Assembly (NCBI GenBank): GCA_013042825.1
Contig: JABDPL010000247.1
Coordinates: forward strand, 1-8,255
Direction of reading: 5' to 3'
DNA: 8,255 nucleotides
Origin: Flavobacteriaceae bacterium
Lineage (GTDB): Bacteria > Bacteroidota > Bacteroidia > Flavobacteriales > Flavobacteriaceae
Under the pieces are notes generated by a model. It saw nothing but the letters and a program-made list of their open reading frames with translations. It was not told the origin of the DNA and made no database searches. Position 1 is the stretch's first letter. Each line of letters opens with the position of its first letter. Positions 1 to 5,993 of this stretch are shown in pieces. The translations under genes were made by a program, and so were the position numbers.

Positions 1-753
1 GACCTCAGGATATTATACTCGCCTCTGGAAGCTGTTAATATTGCTCGTGATAATCCGGATCGGGAAGTCGTATTTTTCGCAGTTGGATTCGAAACCACTG
101 CCCCTGCGAATGCGCTGTCGGTTCTCCATGCCGAACAAGCCGGTATTTCGAATTATTCAATCCTCGTTTCTCATGTTCTGGTACCTCCGGCCATGGAAGC
201 CATTCTTGATGATGAATTCTGCAATATCAATGCCTTCCTCGGAGCCGGACATGTAGCTGCTGTAATGGGATATGAAGATTATCATGGCCTGGCGGAAAAA
301 TATAAGATCCCCATTGTTGTAACCGGCTTTGAACCGCTGGACCTGGTCCAGGGTATATTGATGGCTGTAAAACAATTAGAATCGGGAACGCATATAGTTG
401 AAAATCAATATGCCAGGGCGGTTAAGGCTGAAGGAAATTTGAAGGCCAGAGCTATCATTAATGCCGTTTTTGAAGTGGGAGACCGGGAATGGCGCGGGAT
501 AGGAAAAATTTTGAACAGCGGGTACGTCATCAGGAAAAGCTATGAAAGATTCGATGCAGAAAAAAAATATGGAATCGATCATATGCAAGTGGCGGAAGAT
601 CCTTCATGCATAGCAGGATTGGTGCTGAAGGGCATAAAGAAACCCAAGGATTGCCCGGAATTCGGAAAGCGATGTACACCAGAGAGTCCGCTAGGAGCAC
701 CAATGGTATCTTCGGAAGGGGCCTGCGCGGCCTATTACCATTTTACCGAATAA
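1..753 (+). CDS. hypD: HypD, hydrogenase maturation Fe-S protein (5' end outside window)
   Basis: HypD works with HypC as the cytoplasmic scaffold on which the Fe(CN)2CO group of [NiFe]-hydrogenases is assembled before insertion into the large subunit. The reading frame is open from base 1 and gives 250 residues. HypD is normally about 370 residues, so roughly 120 N-terminal residues lie upstream of the window, including the N-terminal conserved cysteines. Family motifs in the fragment are GFETT (residues 29-33), SHVLVPP (57-63), GAGH (81-84), TGFEPLDL (108-115) and VENQY (133-137). The C-terminal [4Fe-4S] cysteines are all present at fragment residues 203, 218, 225 and 242, within the typical FGKRCTP and SSEGACAAYY contexts. 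It is followed 18 bp later by hypE, so the two are very probably co-transcribed. The first in-frame ATG (193) is internal and is not the gene start. Identification is by family motifs and is secure. Confidence 0.97.
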   Translation, partial: DLRILYSPLEAVNIARDNPDREVVFFAVGFETTAPANALSVLHAEQAGISNYSILVSHVLVPPAMEAILDDEFCNINAFLGAGHVAAVMGYEDYHGLAEKYKIPIVVTGFEPLDLVQGILMAVKQLESGTHIVENQYARAVKAEGNLKARAIINAVFEVGDREWRGIGKILNSGYVIRKSYERFDAEKKYGIDHMQVAEDPSCIAGLVLKGIKKPKDCPEFGKRCTPESPLGAPMVSSEGACAAYYHFTE

Positions 754-771
754 TTTATCTAAACTGAATGT

Positions 772-1797
772 ATGAGTAAGCACAGTTTTAAATATGATAA
801 TATAAATCTCGGACACGGCAGTGGTGGAATAATGACGCGCGAATTGCTCGATGAACTGATCTTTACGGCTTTCAGCAATCCATATCTTGATAAGAAGCAT
901 GACGGATCGATCATCGATTTCAATGGTAGGATAGCGGTATCAACTGATAGTTTCGTGGTGTCACCGGTATTTTTTAAAGGAGGTAATATCGGTGATCTGT
1001 CTATACATGGAACGGTAAATGATGTGGCTATGTGCGGTGGTATTCCAAGGTTTTTGTCTTTGTCTTTTATCGTTGAAGAAGGTTTGCCTATTGATGAGTT
1101 CCAGGACATAATCCACAGTATCAAATCGGCTGCGGCTAAGTCTGGCGTAGAGATAATTACCGGTGATACCAAGGTCGTTGAACGCGGAAAAGGGGACAAG
1201 ATTTTCATTAACACCACTGGCTTCGGACCAGTGCATCCTAAAGCCGATATATCCGCCGACAAAATACAAGCAGGGGATTCGATTATTGTAAGCGGGAACA
1301 TCGCCCAGCATGGTATGGCCATCATGTCTGAACGCGAAGGGCTTCAGTTCGAATCTGATATTTTGAGTGACACGACAAACGTCAACTACCTAGTAAAGCA
1401 AATTCTGGATGATTTCGGCCAATCGATACGCATCATGAGGGATCCAACAAGAGGTGGATTAGCCAGTGTCTTGTGCGAGATCGCCGATGATACCGCGCTC
1501 GGAGTTGAATTGTATGAATCGTCCTTACCCATAGAAAAGCAAGTTGCTGCCGCCTGTGAGATTCTGGGTCTTGATCCTTTATTCGTGGCTGGTGAGGGGA
1601 TTTTCATCACCATAGCAGATGCGGCTGACAGCGAACAAATTTTAAAATTGATGCAATCACATGAGAAAGGCAAGTTCGCCAGGAGAATCGGAAAGATTAC
1701 CGAAACACATCCGAAGAAGGTGGTCATGCATAGCACAATCGGGGGTAAGCGTATTGTCACACCACTTATCGGAGAACAACTGCCGAGAATCTGTTAA
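772..1797 (+). CDS. hypE: HypE, carbamoyl dehydratase for hydrogenase cyanide ligands
   Basis: HypE takes a carbamoyl group from HypF on its C-terminal cysteine and dehydrates it with ATP to a thiocyanate. It then passes the CN to iron on the HypC-HypD complex. The protein is 341 residues, the usual length. It shows the PurM/AIR-synthase-like fold signatures: GHGSGG (14-19), STDSF (57-61), the GNIGDL...GTVND nucleotide-binding segment (71-84), GDTKVVE (131-137), DPTRGG (224-229) and AGEG (273-276). It ends in the diagnostic PRIC, with Cys341 as the last residue, so the active C-terminus is intact. The ATG at 772 gives the expected N-terminus just ahead of the glycine-rich motif. No clear Shine-Dalgarno sequence precedes it, as is common in Bacteroidota. 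It lies 18 bp after hypD. Its TAA overlaps the stop codon of the convergent permease gene. Confidence 0.97.
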   Translation: MSKHSFKYDNINLGHGSGGIMTRELLDELIFTAFSNPYLDKKHDGSIIDFNGRIAVSTDSFVVSPVFFKGGNIGDLSIHGTVNDVAMCGGIPRFLSLSFIVEEGLPIDEFQDIIHSIKSAAAKSGVEIITGDTKVVERGKGDKIFINTTGFGPVHPKADISADKIQAGDSIIVSGNIAQHGMAIMSEREGLQFESDILSDTTNVNYLVKQILDDFGQSIRIMRDPTRGGLASVLCEIADDTALGVELYESSLPIEKQVAAACEILGLDPLFVAGEGIFITIADAADSEQILKLMQSHEKGKFARRIGKITETHPKKVVMHSTIGGKRIVTPLIGEQLPRIC

Positions 1798-2498
1798 TTT
1801 GTAAAAAACCAGTATAGCCCTACAACAATTGCAAAGATCCCTGCACTCAGCCTGATACCTGAGAAGAATGCTGTCCCATGTCCGTTGCCTGCCAGGGTAC
1901 TTATCCTTCCGATTACCATGGCGTACAGGGCCATTGCCATAATGATCCCTAGTCCGAAACCCCCGAGATATGTCAAACTATCTGAATTTGTCTTAAAACC
2001 CAAAACCGGGATAAATAACAAGATATGTCCGATTCCGGCTATGCCATGTAAAGTACCGATATAAAATGCAGGTGCGAGTCCGCTTAGCGGGAGATCATCA
2101 TGTGAATGGTCGTGATTTGATCCATGGGAATGGTCATGGTCGTGTTTATGAATAACCGGGTTATTGCCGTCATGAATGTGCAGATGCCGATGATTACGCT
2201 CTTTATACAGTAACTTAAATAGAGCCCAGACGCCGATTCCTACAAGTACTGCTCCAACTATTTTTTCAGCATACCTTGAGATGCTGTCTATGGGTATGAC
2301 TTCCCGAAACCAGTAAAATAAGCCACCGAGTAATAACATACCCAATAAATGACCACCAGCCCAGTAGGTGCCAACCTTCCAGGCTTTTCTTTTTGCCTCT
2401 ATAGCAAATGGGGTTACCGCTGCCAGATGATCAGGACCGGTAATTACATGAAGCATAGACGCCAAGGTGGCTGCAATAAAGGGAAAGGATTCAAACAT
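1794..2498 (-). CDS. NicO/UreH-type nickel permease with His-rich loop
   Basis: This is a 234-residue polytopic membrane protein with about six hydrophobic segments (roughly residues 5-25, 44-64, 77-97, 141-163, 175-198 and 213-232). Residues 17-28 read HVITGPDHLAAV, the first-helix signature of the UreH/NicO group. A second histidine motif, GTLHGIAGIGH, lies at 148-158. Between helices 3 and 4 is a hydrophilic loop with 12 histidines in residues 103-133, many in HDHDHSH-like runs, which fits transition-metal binding. Homologues are annotated as nickel/cobalt or urease-accessory transporters. Its place next to hypD-hypE suggests nickel uptake for [NiFe]-hydrogenase. The metal and the direction of transport are inferred; a TauE/SafE-like or other metal exporter is the alternative. 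The codon at 2499-2501 is TTG, so the ATG at 2496-2498 is taken as the start. The stop codon overlaps that of hypE. Confidence 0.85.
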   Translation of the reverse strand: MFESFPFIAATLASMLHVITGPDHLAAVTPFAIEAKRKAWKVGTYWAGGHLLGMLLLGGLFYWFREVIPIDSISRYAEKIVGAVLVGIGVWALFKLLYKERNHRHLHIHDGNNPVIHKHDHDHSHGSNHDHSHDDLPLSGLAPAFYIGTLHGIAGIGHILLFIPVLGFKTNSDSLTYLGGFGLGIIMAMALYAMVIGRISTLAGNGHGTAFFSGIRLSAGIFAIVVGLYWFFTN

Positions 2499-2540
2499 CA
2501 ATAATAGAGTGGGGGTCAGGTCTCAGATCGTCGCTTTAAA

Positions 2541-2572
2541 CAAATTTAACTTTGTAAACATCTAACGTTCAA
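2541..2572 (-). promoter_or_regulatory. Possible promoter of the nickel permease gene
   Basis: Read on the minus strand, TAAATTTG (2541-2548) matches the Bacteroidota -7 consensus TAnnTTTG exactly. A TTG (2570-2572) lies 21 bp upstream as a possible -33 element, overlapping the end of the lipoprotein gene. It would give a leader of roughly 35 bases before the ATG at 2498. The same place holds a weak ACAAA/TTTGT inverted repeat. The promoter is a pattern match only; read-through from the lipoprotein gene is also possible. Confidence 0.4.
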
Positions 2573-3041
2573 TGCGCCTGTAATTCTCAGCAAAGAAGGG
2601 GTCACCATCGTCATCAAGTGTGATCTGGCTATAGGAATCTTCCGAAATTTCAAGTTTGAATTCGAACACATTTTGTTCCTCTTTAATTACCCGGTTCATC
2701 GATTTGGAACCGTATTCCAGGGTCTCTATAAGAGAAGTATCGGTAGTTGCATATGAACCATAACCAAACCAGTCGATGGTATCGCTAATATTGAATCTGC
2801 TCCACATTATACGCGTTTGCGTATAGATCTTGACCTGTTTATTGGTTTCGCTGGCCTTCAGTGTATCAGTTACATTGCCCTCTTCATCATAATTATAAAA
2901 GGAGACCAATTCCCAAACCCCTTGAATATTCGGTTTTTCAACAGTGGTTATTTCGCTTAAATCGGTTTTTTCAGAAGTCTCATTTTTACATGAATAAAAG
3001 CCAATCAGGCCAAGGCACAGAAGGAAAATCAAGGTTCTCAT
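2562..3041 (-). CDS. Small lipoprotein of unknown function, possibly lipocalin-like
   Basis: This is a 159-residue protein with a lipoprotein signal peptide: charged MRT, a hydrophobic core, then the lipobox-like FYSC with the acylated cysteine at residue 18. An acidic, Ser/Thr-rich linker (19-38) follows. The mature domain (about 39-159) begins GVWELVSFYNY and is rich in alternating beta-strand patterns, resembling small lipocalin-like domains of Bacteroidota that start with a G-x-W-x-L strand. It contains the aromatic stretch WFGYGSY (91-97). It is therefore probably anchored in a membrane facing the periplasm or the cell surface. No catalytic motif was seen. It diverges from trxB and lies 63 bp upstream of the permease gene on the same strand, so co-transcription with that gene is possible. 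No convincing promoter of its own was found. Function unknown. Confidence 0.8.
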   Translation of the reverse strand: MRTLIFLLCLGLIGFYSCKNETSEKTDLSEITTVEKPNIQGVWELVSFYNYDEEGNVTDTLKASETNKQVKIYTQTRIMWSRFNISDTIDWFGYGSYATTDTSLIETLEYGSKSMNRVIKEEQNVFEFKLEISEDSYSQITLDDDGDPFFAENYRRIER

Positions 3042-3136
3042 GTGTTGTTAAAGTTAATGGTTGTTAAACAAGTTACGAAAAAAAAATGTGAAATAGATTT
3101 TGTATATAACTGCATCATATGTGTTAATAACTTCCA

Positions 3137-3167
3137 TTTAAATTTTTCATCAAAAATCCTACTTTTG
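3137..3167 (+). promoter_or_regulatory. Bacteroidota-type promoter of trxB
   Basis: TACTTTTG (3160-3167) matches the -7 consensus TAnnTTTG. TTTA (3137-3140) is a one-mismatch -33 TTTG element, with exactly 19 bp between them. Transcription would start a few bases after 3167 and give a short leader of about 15-20 bases before the trxB ATG at 3191. This is the best promoter match in the window. Confidence 0.65.
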
Positions 3168-3190
3168 TTGAGGACACAAATACCATACTT

Positions 3191-4156
3191 ATGCCAGATA
3201 CCATAGAACATGTTAAATGCCTGATCATCGGCTCAGGGCCGGCGGGTTATACCGCTGCAATTTATGCGGCAAGGGCCAATATGCATCCAGTTTTATACCA
3301 GGGAACTCAACCTGGCGGACAATTAACCACCACCAATGATGTTGAGAATTATCCGGGATATCCAGATGGGATAACCGGACCAGAAATGATGATTGAATTT
3401 CAAAAGCAGGCAGAGCGCTTCGGGACAGATGTAAGACACGGCTGGATCACTAAGGTTGATTTTACCGGTCCGGTTCATAAGGTGTGGGTTAATGATGAAA
3501 CCGAAATTCACTGTGATACTGTAATAATTTCTACTGGTGCATCTGCTAAGTATCTGGGTATACCCTCTGAGCAAAAGTACCTCAAATTAGGAGGAGGCGT
3601 CTCTGCATGTGCGGTTTGTGACGGGTTTTTCTATCGAGGCCAGGAGGTCGTGATCGTTGGAGGCGGGGATTCTGCCTGCGAAGAGGCACATTACTTGTCT
3701 AAACTCTGTAAGAAGGTTACCATGTTGGTTAGGCGGGATGTATTCAGGGCATCAAAGATCATGATAAGCCGTGTACGAAAGACATCCAATATTGAAATTC
3801 TTCACAACACCGAAACCGAGGAGGTGCTGGGTGATGGACAGTTGGTAACCGGCGTTCGTGTCAGGAATAATATTACATCAGAGATCCACGATATTCCTGC
3901 TACCGGATTCTTTGTGGCTATTGGTCACGAACCCAATACCGGTATATTCAAGGATTTTCTGAAACTTGATGAAACCGGGTATATCATAAATGTTCCGGGA
4001 TCCTCTAAAACCAATATCGAAGGCGTCTTTGTCAGTGGCGATGCGGCCGATCATGTCTATCGACAGGCGGTTACTGCAGCTGGTACAGGTTGTATGGCGG
4101 CCTTAGATGCCGAGCGCTATCTCGCGGCCAAGGAGAGTGAGGTCGAAGCCGGTTAA
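3191..4156 (+). CDS. trxB: Thioredoxin reductase (NADPH), TrxB
   Basis: This cytoplasmic FAD enzyme passes electrons from NADPH to thioredoxin. At 321 residues it has the normal low-molecular-weight bacterial length. Motifs in order are the FAD Rossmann GSGPAG (14-19), PGGQLTTT (41-48), the redox-active disulfide CAVC (140-143), the NADPH Rossmann GGGDSA (157-162), RRD (181-183) for the 2'-phosphate of NADPH, and the C-terminal FAD motif GDAAD (283-287) followed by RQAVTAAGTG (291-300). All catalytic elements are present. The ATG at 3191 starts MPDTIEHVKC, a usual flavobacterial N-terminus, and sits just downstream of a good promoter. The gene stands alone on its strand. It ends six bases before the stop of the convergent head-GIN gene, and no clear terminator lies between them. 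Confidence 0.97.
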   Translation: MPDTIEHVKCLIIGSGPAGYTAAIYAARANMHPVLYQGTQPGGQLTTTNDVENYPGYPDGITGPEMMIEFQKQAERFGTDVRHGWITKVDFTGPVHKVWVNDETEIHCDTVIISTGASAKYLGIPSEQKYLKLGGGVSACAVCDGFFYRGQEVVIVGGGDSACEEAHYLSKLCKKVTMLVRRDVFRASKIMISRVRKTSNIEILHNTETEEVLGDGQLVTGVRVRNNITSEIHDIPATGFFVAIGHEPNTGIFKDFLKLDETGYIINVPGSSKTNIEGVFVSGDAADHVYRQAVTAAGTGCMAALDAERYLAAKESEVEAG

Positions 4157-4162
4157 GTTTAT

Positions 4163-5002
4163 TTATTTCTTGAGTTCTTTTTTATGAAGTTTTGATGTAC
4201 CCTCAAAAGCAGTGAGCGTAATAGCGGGGTTGTTGTAGATAAAGACTTCGCTGTTGCCTTTAGCGCCAATTGAAACCGCATCGGTAACATTGATGTAGAT
4301 GTTGCAATTGAGGTCACCACTGATTTCTGCATTGGCCACGACGAGGTTTCTTCCATTGAAAATCGAGGTGTTATCGGCGCGTAACTCCATTTTTTGCAGT
4401 CCACCTTCGATCTTGGCATTGGCACGTTGATAAATGTCAACCTCTAGACTTTCACCTTCAATCAGGGCTTCAATTTTTGAATTATCGTTTAATTCCAGAG
4501 TGGCAAGACTTGTTTTGACGTTCAATTTCAATTTGGAACGGTCATTATTGGTCAGTTTGAACTTTGGAGATTTAATGTTGAGATAGGCTCTGCTTGAACC
4601 GGAGTGTGTTAAGGTGACTTCATCAAGGTCAATAGAAGTCAATGAACTTACCTCACCATTGTCAATGGTCTCGATCTGCTTTAATGTACGCGTATAGGTG
4701 ACCTTGATATTCAATTTTTTGAAGGTGGTGATATTTTTTGTGGTTTGAAAGGAAAGGGTGCTGTCTGCCACGTTATATTTAACGACATCCTGCAGGTTAT
4801 CGTCAGCCTCGACGAAAACGGAGGCTTGCTGCCCTTCAATCAGATCGATTTTGAAGTCTTCTCCTACGATAATACGGTTAAAACTGTTGATATTGGTTTG
4901 GGAAATAGTCACATTCCGACTGCCTTTAATCTTATCCCTCTTTTGAGCATAAGAAGTTGAAAATAAGACACATACAATTACCGTGATCAGGGCTTGTTTC
5001 AT
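4163..5002 (-). CDS. Exported head-GIN (DUF2807) domain protein
   Basis: This is a 279-residue secreted protein. MKQALITVIVCVLFSTSYA is a type I signal peptide, with likely cleavage after Ala19 (SYA|Q), so unlike the neighbouring GIN protein it is not lipidated. The mature part opens with the head-GIN pattern (RNVTISQT..F..I.V.....I.L..G), followed by a long beta-rich region. Short G/N/D-S-rich turns recur there about every 20 residues (e.g. DNGEVS at 114, HSGSS at 133, NNDRS at 152, LNDNS at 171, ADNTS at 209, AKGNS at 247), as expected of a right-handed beta-helix. Family members are called putative auto-transporter adhesins by weak similarity; the real role is unknown. The frame continues upstream to a TTG at 5050, but that lies inside a terminator stem, so it is rejected. 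Three successive ATGs occur (5008, 5005, 5002); the last gives the best signal peptide. It is a paralogue of the gene at 5151-5882. Confidence 0.85.
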   Translation of the reverse strand: MKQALITVIVCVLFSTSYAQKRDKIKGSRNVTISQTNINSFNRIIVGEDFKIDLIEGQQASVFVEADDNLQDVVKYNVADSTLSFQTTKNITTFKKLNIKVTYTRTLKQIETIDNGEVSSLTSIDLDEVTLTHSGSSRAYLNIKSPKFKLTNNDRSKLKLNVKTSLATLELNDNSKIEALIEGESLEVDIYQRANAKIEGGLQKMELRADNTSIFNGRNLVVANAEISGDLNCNIYINVTDAVSIGAKGNSEVFIYNNPAITLTAFEGTSKLHKKELKK

Positions 5003-5025
5003 CATCATCAATCGTTGATTACAAA

Positions 5026-5033
5026 CAAATATA
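5026..5033 (-). promoter_or_regulatory. Possible -7 box of the exported head-GIN gene
   Basis: On the minus strand this reads TATATTTG, an exact TAnnTTTG match, placed about 24 bases before the ATG at 5002 and directly after the terminator hairpin. No properly spaced -33 TTTG is present (the nearest, in the terminator stem, is 14 bp away), so the promoter is only tentative. Confidence 0.35.
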
Positions 5034-5069
5034 AATAAAAACCATTCCAAAAGTCATTTTGGAATGGTT
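5034..5069 (-). terminator. Strong intrinsic terminator of the PadR-PspC-GIN transcript
   Basis: A perfect 13-bp stem is formed by 5040-5052 (AACCATTCCAAAA) and 5057-5069, with a 4-base GTCA loop. On the minus strand the hairpin is followed by TTTTTATTTAT, the expected U-rich tract. It lies about 80 bases after the stop of the head-GIN lipoprotein gene and ends the transcript coming from padR-pspC, which separates the last GIN gene from it. The plus-strand side lacks a run of T and has no gene needing a terminator. Confidence 0.85.
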
Positions 5070-5108
5070 AAAATTAAGATTGATTAGTCTACCCTTACTC
5101 GGGTGTTC

Positions 5109-5142
5109 TGATTGATTGATTGATCGATTTTGATTGATTGAT
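5109..5142 (+). repeat. TGAT tetranucleotide repeat tract (3' untranslated region)
   Basis: Four TGAT units, one CGAT, a TT, then three more TGAT units. On the transcribed (minus) strand it reads as ATCA repeats between the head-GIN lipoprotein stop and its terminator. Similar short tracts occur at 5895-5905 and 8124-8151. Confidence 0.8.
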
Positions 5143-5150
5143 TCGTTAGA

Positions 5151-5882
5151 TCATTGTTTTCTTACACTTCCAGATACGCCATCCTTTTTGGTAACCTTTT
5201 CAGGATTTCCATAGTATTTAATATCGCCACCGCTCGAGGCTTTAGCATATAACTCATTAGACGCGTGAATGCTAATATCGGCCCCGCTGTTGGCGTTTGC
5301 CTCACATCGCTTGGCTTTTAGCTCACCGGCTTTTATATCGCTTCCGCTTGTAGCAGCGGCATAGACTATATTTGCAGATCCTGAAAGCCTGAGATCACTT
5401 CCACTGGTAGACTCGCATTCCACGACATCAACATCGATAGCTAATTCCATATCACTGCCGCTGGTCGTGGTCAGTTCGAGGTTCTCTGCTGTTATAACGT
5501 TTGTTGAGAACACATCGCTTCCACTTGTTGAAGTGATTTTACGCACATCGGTAAAGGTTACGAAGACCTTTTGAGAGCGTGAAGAGGCAATATTTTCATC
5601 AGCAAAGATCATCAGTGTATTGTTCTCAACTTCTGTCATGATGATATCCAGGAGATTCTCATCGGCTTCAACCGTGATATTTATTTCATCGCCCTGGGTC
5701 AGGTAAACATCCAGTCCGCGGCTTACCTCGATTTCATTGAAATCTCGTGAAACATCCCGTTCCTCTGTTTGAACATTGCCGTTGCCCTTTACCCCCCAAC
5801 TTCCGAAGTTGCCGTTAAAGTCGCAAGAAAGCATTAAAAGGCTTAGGATGGTGGCTACGATAATTTTTGTGATTGTTGTCAT
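5151..5882 (-). CDS. Head-GIN (DUF2807) lipoprotein with SGSD repeats
   Basis: This is a 243-residue lipoprotein. Its signal peptide ends in MLSC with the lipidated cysteine at residue 20, so the protein is anchored in the periplasm or on the outer surface. After a glycine/asparagine-rich linker comes the head-GIN region (RDFNEIEVSRGLDVYLTQGD, 46-65; ITVEADENL, 69-77). Then come six beta-turn repeats: SGSD at 120, 141, 160 and 179, SGAD at 199 and SGGD at 217. The spacing of 18-21 residues marks the rungs of a predicted right-handed beta-helix. It is 111 bp downstream of the pspC-like gene on the same strand with no terminator between, and ahead of a strong terminator, so it is probably the last gene of that transcript. 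The ATG at 5882 gives the signal peptide directly. Molecular role unknown; the adhesin label for the family is not proven. Confidence 0.9.
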   Translation of the reverse strand: MTTITKIIVATILSLLMLSCDFNGNFGSWGVKGNGNVQTEERDVSRDFNEIEVSRGLDVYLTQGDEINITVEADENLLDIIMTEVENNTLMIFADENIASSRSQKVFVTFTDVRKITSTSGSDVFSTNVITAENLELTTTSGSDMELAIDVDVVECESTSGSDLRLSGSANIVYAAATSGSDIKAGELKAKRCEANANSGADISIHASNELYAKASSGGDIKYYGNPEKVTKKDGVSGSVRKQ

Positions 5883-5993
5883 GATCTTGAATTTTGATTG
5901 ATTGAATTCTTTAACGAATGTATTTTGATTAATTGGTTGTGTTTAATTTTTCTTCCCGAATTGATGATTTCTTCAGATGAACTGTAAATCCCA
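5883..5993. other. AT-rich spacer between pspC-like and GIN lipoprotein genes
   Basis: A 111-bp gap with no hairpin terminator and no TAnnTTTG box on the minus strand, which supports read-through. It contains a short TGAT tract (5895-5905) just upstream of the GIN lipoprotein start. No small gene was seen. Confidence 0.5.

Noticed and set aside
759..1325. 188-codon minus-strand ORF (and a shorter one at 961-1311)
   Set aside because: It lies wholly antisense to hypE, whose family motifs are unmistakable. Its translation shows no domain pattern.
2499..2501. TTG as start of the permease gene
   Set aside because: It is directly followed by an ATG that keeps the same reading frame; the ATG is the more likely start.
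3049..3056. Possible -7 box TAACTTTA for the lipoprotein gene (minus strand)
   Set aside because: It lies only 7 bases before the ATG and has no -33 element at the right distance.
4109..4129. GC-rich inverted repeat near the trxB end
   Set aside because: It is imperfect, lies within the coding sequence and has no adjacent T-run, so it is not supported as a terminator.
5003..5050. Upstream extension of the exported head-GIN gene to a TTG
   Set aside because: The extension would run through the terminator stem and put 16 residues before an intact signal peptide. ATG at 5002 (or 5005/5008) is a better start.
5091..5104. Possible hairpin ACCC-N6-GGGT
   Set aside because: The stem is only 4 bp with no T-run after it. 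The nearby 13-bp hairpin explains termination.
5109..5142. CRISPR-like repeat array
   Set aside because: The units are contiguous tetranucleotides without spacers, so it is a simple sequence repeat.
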